A DNA stretch of 64,000 nt from Deltaproteobacteria bacterium (GTDB lineage Bacteria > Myxococcota > XYA12-FULL-58-9): contig JACRCV010000085.1 of NCBI GenBank assembly GCA_016218825.1, positions 62,001 through 126,000 of the forward strand, in the 5' to 3' direction. The notes beneath the pieces were generated by a model. The model saw nothing but the letters and a program-made list of their open reading frames with translations. It searched no databases and was not told where the DNA came from. A program made the translations under genes and the position numbers. This document shows, in pieces, positions 59,760-64,000 of the stretch; the first letter of the stretch is position 1, and each line of letters opens with the position of its first letter.

Positions 59760-60614
59760 CTATGGGTCGAGGGTCAGCCGGACGCGACGGATCGCGAGGC
59801 TGCAGGAGCGACCGCTGGGGCTGATCTCGACCGCCTGGAAGTCGTTGCCGGGTTCGGCGGCGAACGGCCCGGTGACGATGTCGACGCTCCAGTCCTGCGA
59901 CATCGAGCCGGCATAGCCCCAGGTGGCCGACGCCCCCGGGTTCCAGACCTCGAAGTCGACGCCGGCGCTCGTGGCCCGGCTCCGGCCCTCGACCGTCACC
60001 GTGGCACCTCGAAGCGTGCTCAAGCCCGCGAGGCCGAAGAAGATCCGCAGGCGGTCGTAGCAGCCGAGCTCGAGCACCGTGCCGCCGATCGGGTCGGACA
60101 CCAGGTTGCCGCCGTCGGGCGTGTGGATGTACGGCCACGACGCCGCGCGCGGCGCAAAGGTCGCGGCGCCGAAGCCGGGGGTCGACGAGAACGACCAATC
60201 GGTGGTGGCGGTGGACTCACCCGGGGTGCGGCTGCGGTAGTTGATCTCCAGCCAGACGCCGGCCGCGACCACGGCGGCATCGCCGCCCGGCAGCGCGCCG
60301 TCCCCTGCCGGCCGCCGCTCGGGATCGCCGGCCCAAGCGCCGTCGCCACCCCGAGCATCGGCGCCAGAGGCTTCGTCGCCACGGTCGCGGAGCGTGTCGC
60401 CGTGCCGCCGCGGATCGCTGCCGCGCGCGTCACCGGCGCCGCCGCGACCGTCGTCCCGGTCGACGCCGTCCGCACCACTCATCACGTCGCCGCGCACGCC
60501 GTTGTCGACGCCTGGCTCGGTCGCCCCGGGGGCGAGCGCGCCATGCCGGCTCGGCGCGCGCCCGCAGCCGAGCGCGACGGTCAGACCCACTCCGGCGACG
60601 ACGCGAAGCCACAT
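59760..60614 (-). CDS. Lipoprotein with Asp/Gly-rich linker, unknown function
   Basis: 284 residues; short signal ending V-A-L-G-C (Cys17). Residues ~20-115 are low-complexity Gly/Asp/Ala/Arg-rich. The C-terminal ~165 residues form a beta-sandwich-like domain (V-W-L-E-I-N-Y-R-S-R, L-E-L-G-C-Y-D-R-L-R-I-F-F-G-L-A-G, V-T-V-E-G-R-S-R) that may bind a ligand, but no family is recognised. It is flanked upstream by a divergent 161-bp region shared with the XylR_N-domain gene. Confidence 0.72.
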   Translation of the reverse strand: MWLRVVAGVGLTVALGCGRAPSRHGALAPGATEPGVDNGVRGDVMSGADGVDRDDGRGGAGDARGSDPRRHGDTLRDRGDEASGADARGGDGAWAGDPERRPAGDGALPGGDAAVVAAGVWLEINYRSRTPGESTATTDWSFSSTPGFGAATFAPRAASWPYIHTPDGGNLVSDPIGGTVLELGCYDRLRIFFGLAGLSTLRGATVTVEGRSRATSAGVDFEVWNPGASATWGYAGSMSQDWSVDIVTGPFAAEPGNDFQAVEISPSGRSCSLAIRRVRLTLDP

Positions 60615-60775
60615 GGCAACCTCCGGGCGGGACGCTACGCCGCGGCGTCGAACGACGGCTAGGACATTTGTCGCCCGGCGGGCGCGATCGGCTCGCCGGT
60701 GGCGCCGCGACGGGATTGGCGTTGCTCTCGGAATTGCTTGCAGCTAGCATCCGCGCCACTCATGGAGGTGAGCAG

Positions 60776-61426
60776 ATGAAAGCGACCGATCTGAAGATGG
60801 GGGATCTCTTCGAATTCGTGCCGGCTCAGGGCGTGATCAAGTTCCGCGAGGGCCGGGTCCTGATGATCGACGCCGAGGCTATCGGCCGCATGCGGGAGCT
60901 GTTGATCAAGAACATCGGCCATGAGGCGGCGCGCGCCATCCTGTCGCAGTATGGCTACACCAACGGCTACTACGACGCCCTGAAGCTCCAGAACCTCTAC
61001 CGCTGGGACACCGAGATTGACTGGCTCGCCGCGGGTCCAGTGATGCACACCCTCGAGGGCATCGTGCAGGTCGAGCCGCGGGAGATCAGCGTCGACCGCG
61101 CCAAGAAGACCATCAACATGCACGGGGTGTGGCGGAACTCCTACGAGGCGGAGCAGCACCTGGCCACGTTCGGCAAGGCCGAGACCGCGGTGTGCTGGAC
61201 CCAGACCTCGTACGCCTCCGGGTACGCCACCGCGTTCATGGGCTGCGACTGCATCTGCATCGAGGAGAAGTGCGTGGCGCGCGGCGACCCCGAGTGCTAC
61301 TGGCACATCCGCAGGAAGGAAGATTGGGGCGCGGAGGCCGCGCCCTATGTTCGCGCTCTGGCGCTGCTCACCAGCGACAAAGAGGAGTTCCGCCGCGTGC
61401 TGGGGGCCGGAACCAAGGCGGAGTAG
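60776..61426 (+). CDS. Stand-alone XylR_N plus V4R sensor protein
   Basis: 216 residues from ATG 60776 (GGAGG seven bases upstream). Residues 5-~110 match the XylR N-terminal effector-binding domain (G-V-I-K-F-R-E-G-R-V-L-M-I-D, G-Y-T-N-G-Y-Y-D-A). Residues ~130-205 are a V4R (4-vinyl reductase) domain with the Cys-rich metal-type pattern C-D-C-I-C-I-E-E-K-C-V-A-R-G-D-P-E-C-Y-W-H. In XylR/DmpR this pair is followed by AAA+ and DNA-binding domains; those are absent here. It is probably a small-molecule sensor acting through a partner. A 90-residue unknown is encoded 2 bp later. Confidence 0.82.
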   Translation: MKATDLKMGDLFEFVPAQGVIKFREGRVLMIDAEAIGRMRELLIKNIGHEAARAILSQYGYTNGYYDALKLQNLYRWDTEIDWLAAGPVMHTLEGIVQVEPREISVDRAKKTINMHGVWRNSYEAEQHLATFGKAETAVCWTQTSYASGYATAFMGCDCICIEEKCVARGDPECYWHIRRKEDWGAEAAPYVRALALLTSDKEEFRRVLGAGTKAE

Positions 61427-61428
61427 CC

Positions 61429-61701
61429 ATGGCAAGTCGACAGATCTATCAGGACGTCGTCACCGCGGCGCGGGCCTTCAAGTCCTATGCCGCCGAGCTC
61501 TACGTCCGGCGCTTGATCAGTCGGATCGCGGTGCCGGCGGCGGACTTGACGCCGGCCCAGATCCCCGCCCTGGTCGCCGAAGCCGAGAGCACCCGCGCCG
61601 CCGAGTTCAACAAGGACGGCCTCGACGCCTTCATCGCCGCGCTGAAAGCCATCGAGCACGGCCCGACGGTCGGCCCGGCCGAAGCCAAGCCCGGTTCGTG
61701 A
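61429..61701 (+). CDS. Small unknown protein, operon partner of XylR_N/V4R protein
   Basis: 90 residues. The ATG lies 2 bp after the TAG of the sensor gene (TAGCCATG), so the two are surely cotranscribed and probably coupled. Soluble, helical, Ala-rich: Y-Q-D-V-V-T-A-A-R-A-F, Y-V-R-R-L-I-S-R-I, then a second helix pair (P-A-L-V-A-E-A-E-S-T-R). No family recognised. It could be the output partner that the domain-poor sensor lacks. Confidence 0.65.
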   Translation: MASRQIYQDVVTAARAFKSYAAELYVRRLISRIAVPAADLTPAQIPALVAEAESTRAAEFNKDGLDAFIAALKAIEHGPTVGPAEAKPGS

Positions 61702-61785
61702 CCGGCGGCTCCCCTTGCCGAATCGGCGTGAATGCGGTGTACTCTTGGGGGCGATGATGGAATTGGATCGAGCCGGAGAACGACC

Positions 61786-62253
61786 GTGGTGAAGATCGAC
61801 AAGAGGCGCTTCGGGGTCGCGACCGTGGGGGTGCCGGCCAACTGGGTGGACAACTCGGTGATCAACTTCATCGGCCCCGACGTCGACGGCGTGCGGCCCA
61901 ACCTCGTGGTGATCCAACGCCAGGTGACCGGCAAGCCGTCGGCGGCGCAGTTCGCGAAGCAGCAGAAGGCGATGCTCGAGGAGGCGGCGCTCACCGAGTT
62001 CCAGATCCTCGAGGAGGGCGCGGTAGTGGTTGGCAAGAGGAAGTTCCACCGCCTGGCGTTCTCGTGGCTGTTCGACGCCGCGAGCGACGAAGGCGCGGCC
62101 GCCGGCGCCAAGCCGGTGCACCTGCGCCAGGATCAGTACTACCTCGTCGACGGGCAGAAGACGCTGACGGTCACGCTGACCTGCCCGCTCACGGGGTTCG
62201 CGAAGATGCAGCCGGTGTTCGCGGCGATCGTCGACGAGACCGCTCTGGACTGA
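61786..62253 (+). CDS. DcrB/DUF1795-like protein (possible Eag-type chaperone)
   Basis: 155 residues from GTG 61786 (GGAGAA five bases upstream). Compact alpha/beta fold of the DcrB/DUF1795 family: V-P-A-N-W-V-D-N-S-V-I-N-F near the start, a helix with Q-F-A-K-Q-Q-K-A-M-L-E-E-A, and late strands Q-Y-Y-L-V-D-G-Q-K-T-L-T-V-T-L-T-C. Members known as Eag proteins chaperone transmembrane type VI secretion effectors. Here the next gene, 23 bp on, encodes a protein with a long hydrophobic Gly-rich end, which fits that scheme. No secretion machinery is seen in the window. Confidence 0.72.
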   Translation: MVKIDKRRFGVATVGVPANWVDNSVINFIGPDVDGVRPNLVVIQRQVTGKPSAAQFAKQQKAMLEEAALTEFQILEEGAVVVGKRKFHRLAFSWLFDAASDEGAAAGAKPVHLRQDQYYLVDGQKTLTVTLTCPLTGFAKMQPVFAAIVDETALD

Positions 62254-62276
62254 GACTCGAGCAATAGGAGGCTGTG

Positions 62277-63023
62277 ATGGGCATTACGATCGATCCGAAG
62301 AAGGGCATCAAGATCTCATCGCTGCCGAAGGAAGAGCAGGACAACGCCAAGTTCTGGGACGAGGGCGGCAACGGCGACGGCTACATCGACGGCAAAGATC
62401 CGACCACCGGCGAGCTGTACCGCGAGCTCCTCGCGAAGTACGGCCCCGAGGCCGGGGGCGGCGATGCCACCGGCACCGTGACGCCCCAGGGCAGCTTCGA
62501 GCCCTCCATCGTCACCGAGCCCAAGGAGCTCAAGCAGCCGGACTATACCCCGACGCTCGTCAGCACCGGCGCGCACCTCGCGGCGTCGGTGAAGACCGCC
62601 GGGGCCGGTGCCATCATCGGCCGCGTGGTTCGGCAACCGCCGGCGGTGCTGGGCGCGATGGCGAAGCTTTGGCGAAACTTGGTCCCGGCCGAAGGTGGCG
62701 CCGCGGCGGCCACGAGCGCCGCTACGATCACGCGTGGCATGAAGATGGCCAAAGCCGCGAAGGGCGCCGGGCTCGTCGGCCTCGCGGTCGGCACGCTCGC
62801 GAGCGTCGGCGAGAACACCGTCGCCGTCGTCCTCGGCACCCGCACCATGAACCAGGCGGCCAAGGAGTGCGCCAAGGACGTCGCGGTCTCGGTGCTGGTC
62901 GGCGCCGGCACCGCCGCGCTCGTGGTCGCGGGCGCCGGCCCGATCGTCGCCTTCGGCGTCGGCCTCGCCGCCTCCTACGGCCTGCATTGGATCGGCAAGA
63001 AGGCCTACGACGCCGTGCGTTGA
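62277..63023 (+). CDS. Membrane-inserting Gly-zipper protein with EF-hand-like loop
   Basis: 248 residues from ATG 62277 (AGGAGG five bases upstream; a GTG directly before is in frame). N-terminal region has an EF-hand-like loop (D-E-G-G-N-G-D-G-Y-I-D-G-K-D). Residues ~100-245 alternate basic helices with hydrophobic Gly/Ala stretches: G-A-G-L-V-G-L-A-V-G-T-L-A, S-V-L-V-G-A-G-T-A-A-L-V-V-A-G-A-G, I-V-A-F-G-V-G-L-A-A-S-Y-G. This recalls colicin-like or other pore-forming toxins. The DcrB/Eag-like gene before it may encode its chaperone. No PAAR or LXG domain, and no immunity gene was recognised. Confidence 0.68.
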   Translation: MGITIDPKKGIKISSLPKEEQDNAKFWDEGGNGDGYIDGKDPTTGELYRELLAKYGPEAGGGDATGTVTPQGSFEPSIVTEPKELKQPDYTPTLVSTGAHLAASVKTAGAGAIIGRVVRQPPAVLGAMAKLWRNLVPAEGGAAAATSAATITRGMKMAKAAKGAGLVGLAVGTLASVGENTVAVVLGTRTMNQAAKECAKDVAVSVLVGAGTAALVVAGAGPIVAFGVGLAASYGLHWIGKKAYDAVR

Positions 63024-63112
63024 GCCGAAGCCGGCGCGACGCCGCGCGCCGTCCGTCGCCCATGGGCTCGGCCACGCCGCGCGTGGTATCCTCGATACAT
63101 CGTGAGTGCAGC

Positions 63113-64000
63113 ATGACACGACGCCTGGTGGTGGTAGCGCTCGGCCTGTGTGGCTCGATCGTCGGCTGTAAGTCGAACGACGCCGCGACCGGGGGCATGA
63201 CCGATGTCGAGGGTCCCCCGGGCGGCGACCCCGAGACGGTCGAGTGCTATGGGGCCGGGCTCAACGCCTGCGGCAACTGCTCGTCGGCGTGCGCGACCGA
63301 GAACCATGGCAGCGCCCCGGGGGCGACGCCCTTCTTACCACCGGCGGCGGGCAGCGGCCTGGTCCAGAATCCGGACGGCAGCCTGACGCTCGGGACCTCC
63401 GGCGCCGCGACCACGGAGTTCGCCTGGCCGTCCAACGACGGCGAAGGGACGATCTCCCGGGTGGACACCCTGTTGAATCGCGAGGTCGGGCGCTACGCGA
63501 CGGTGCTGAGGATCGTGGGCGCCAACCCCGCGGACCCGACGCACGTGCCCGACGTCGACGAATGGAGCTCGAACCTCAACCACCCGTCGCGCACCACCGT
63601 GGACGGGGACGGCAACGCCTACGTCGCCAACCGGGCGCACAAAGGGGGGCGCGGCCACGGCTCGGTCACCAAGATCGCCTTCTACGACCAGGACCTCTGC
63701 GACCTCAGTCTGGCGCTGTGCCAATGCGTCGACCGCAACCAGGACGGCGAGATCCAGACGTCGTTGGACTGCGAGGGCTTCGGCATCAACGACCAGGGGC
63801 TCTGCCCCGACGAGGCGGTGGCCCTCGGCCATCCACCCCAGCCGAACGGCATCGAGCTCGCGAACCCGCGGGAGTTCAAGGGCTACGGCGACGAGTGCCT
63901 GCTGTGGACCGTGCCGCTGCCGATCCCCTCCGGCGCCGCCGAGGCCTGGGCGCGCGCGATGGCGCTGGACCCCGACGGCTTCATCTGGGTGGGCGACTAC
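63113..64000 (+). CDS. Lipoprotein with NHL/Vgb-like propeller start (3' truncated by window)
   Basis: The frame opens at ATG 63113 and is still open at the window edge (296 residues). Lipobox S-I-V-G-C (Cys19), then a short Cys-containing segment (C-Y-G-A-G, C-G-N-C-S-S-A-C). Propeller-like phrases follow: G-T-I-S-R-V-D-T-L-L-N, T-V-D-G-D-G-N-A-Y-V-A-N-R, and at the edge A-L-D-P-D-G-F-I-W-V-G-D-Y, typical of NHL or virginiamycin-B-lyase-like repeats. A calcium-type loop (D-R-N-Q-D-G-E-I) is inserted. It is probably a surface lipoprotein like the others; the rest is outside the window. Confidence 0.75.
   Translation, partial: MTRRLVVVALGLCGSIVGCKSNDAATGGMTDVEGPPGGDPETVECYGAGLNACGNCSSACATENHGSAPGATPFLPPAAGSGLVQNPDGSLTLGTSGAATTEFAWPSNDGEGTISRVDTLLNREVGRYATVLRIVGANPADPTHVPDVDEWSSNLNHPSRTTVDGDGNAYVANRAHKGGRGHGSVTKIAFYDQDLCDLSLALCQCVDRNQDGEIQTSLDCEGFGINDQGLCPDEAVALGHPPQPNGIELANPREFKGYGDECLLWTVPLPIPSGAAEAWARAMALDPDGFIWVGDY

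Noticed and set aside
61786-63023. Complete type VI secretion locus
   Set aside because: Only an Eag-like chaperone candidate and a possible cargo are seen; there is no Tss, Hcp, VgrG or PAAR gene in the window.

Overview
The window is about 70% G+C with dense genes. Lipoprotein signal peptides are very common, and there are Cys-rich and Asp/Asn/Gly-rich secreted repeat proteins, a Hanks-type Ser/Thr kinase, an AgmX/PglI-like protein and a MYXO-CTERM-like tail. Together these suggest a chromosome segment of a Myxococcota (former Deltaproteobacteria) bacterium. This rests on gene style only. No rRNA or tRNA was recognised.

1-7.5 kb: five secreted or lipid-anchored proteins (two Cys-rich, one choice-of-anchor-like, one Asp-box propeller-like, one unknown). 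7.6-9.4 kb: ftsB and a membrane Ser/Thr kinase. 9.5-15.8 kb, minus strand: an AgmX-like protein, then an overlapping run of diguanylate cyclase, hisS, a TlpA-like thioredoxin and a DsbD-like reductase. 15.9-28.5 kb: housekeeping and signalling genes (M20 peptidase, two SNase-fold proteins around a MaeB malic enzyme, an ABC-F ATPase, a PilZ protein, an amidoligase-like enzyme, a DsbA-like lipoprotein) and two unrecognised proteins. 28.6-30.8 kb: a two-component system preceded by three GTCAGG repeats at 11-bp spacing.

30.9-38.65 kb is the accessory region. It holds three copies of a ~150-190 bp structured repeat, four short palindromes of the AAGTGCCAGCCACTT type, two PIN-toxin/antitoxin modules with apparently leaderless promoters, and two surface lipoproteins. 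It ends in a wrecked type I restriction-modification locus: 25 codons of hsdM cut off at a palindrome, a KilA-N gene, and a nonsense-interrupted zinc-ribbon membrane gene joined in frame to it.

38.7-54.6 kb is dominated by surface lipoproteins: a 2395-residue protein with ten FN3-like repeats, a CARDB protein coupled to a propeller/LamG protein, a five-repeat propeller-like protein and a Cys-rich protein. Among them sits a radical SAM/SPASM enzyme with a PqqD-like N-terminus. Directly upstream of it is a small, strongly translated protein ending in a short Ser/Thr/Cys/Gly tail, which is a candidate RiPP-type pair. 54.7-56.7 kb: YwiC-like, hemerythrin and cupin genes. 56.7-59.7 kb: a tight operon of ybaK, ccsA, resB and a one-domain pyruvate kinase paralogue. 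60.8-63.0 kb: a stand-alone XylR_N/V4R protein, a small unknown, a DcrB/Eag-like protein and a Gly-zipper membrane protein. A lipoprotein gene runs off the right edge.
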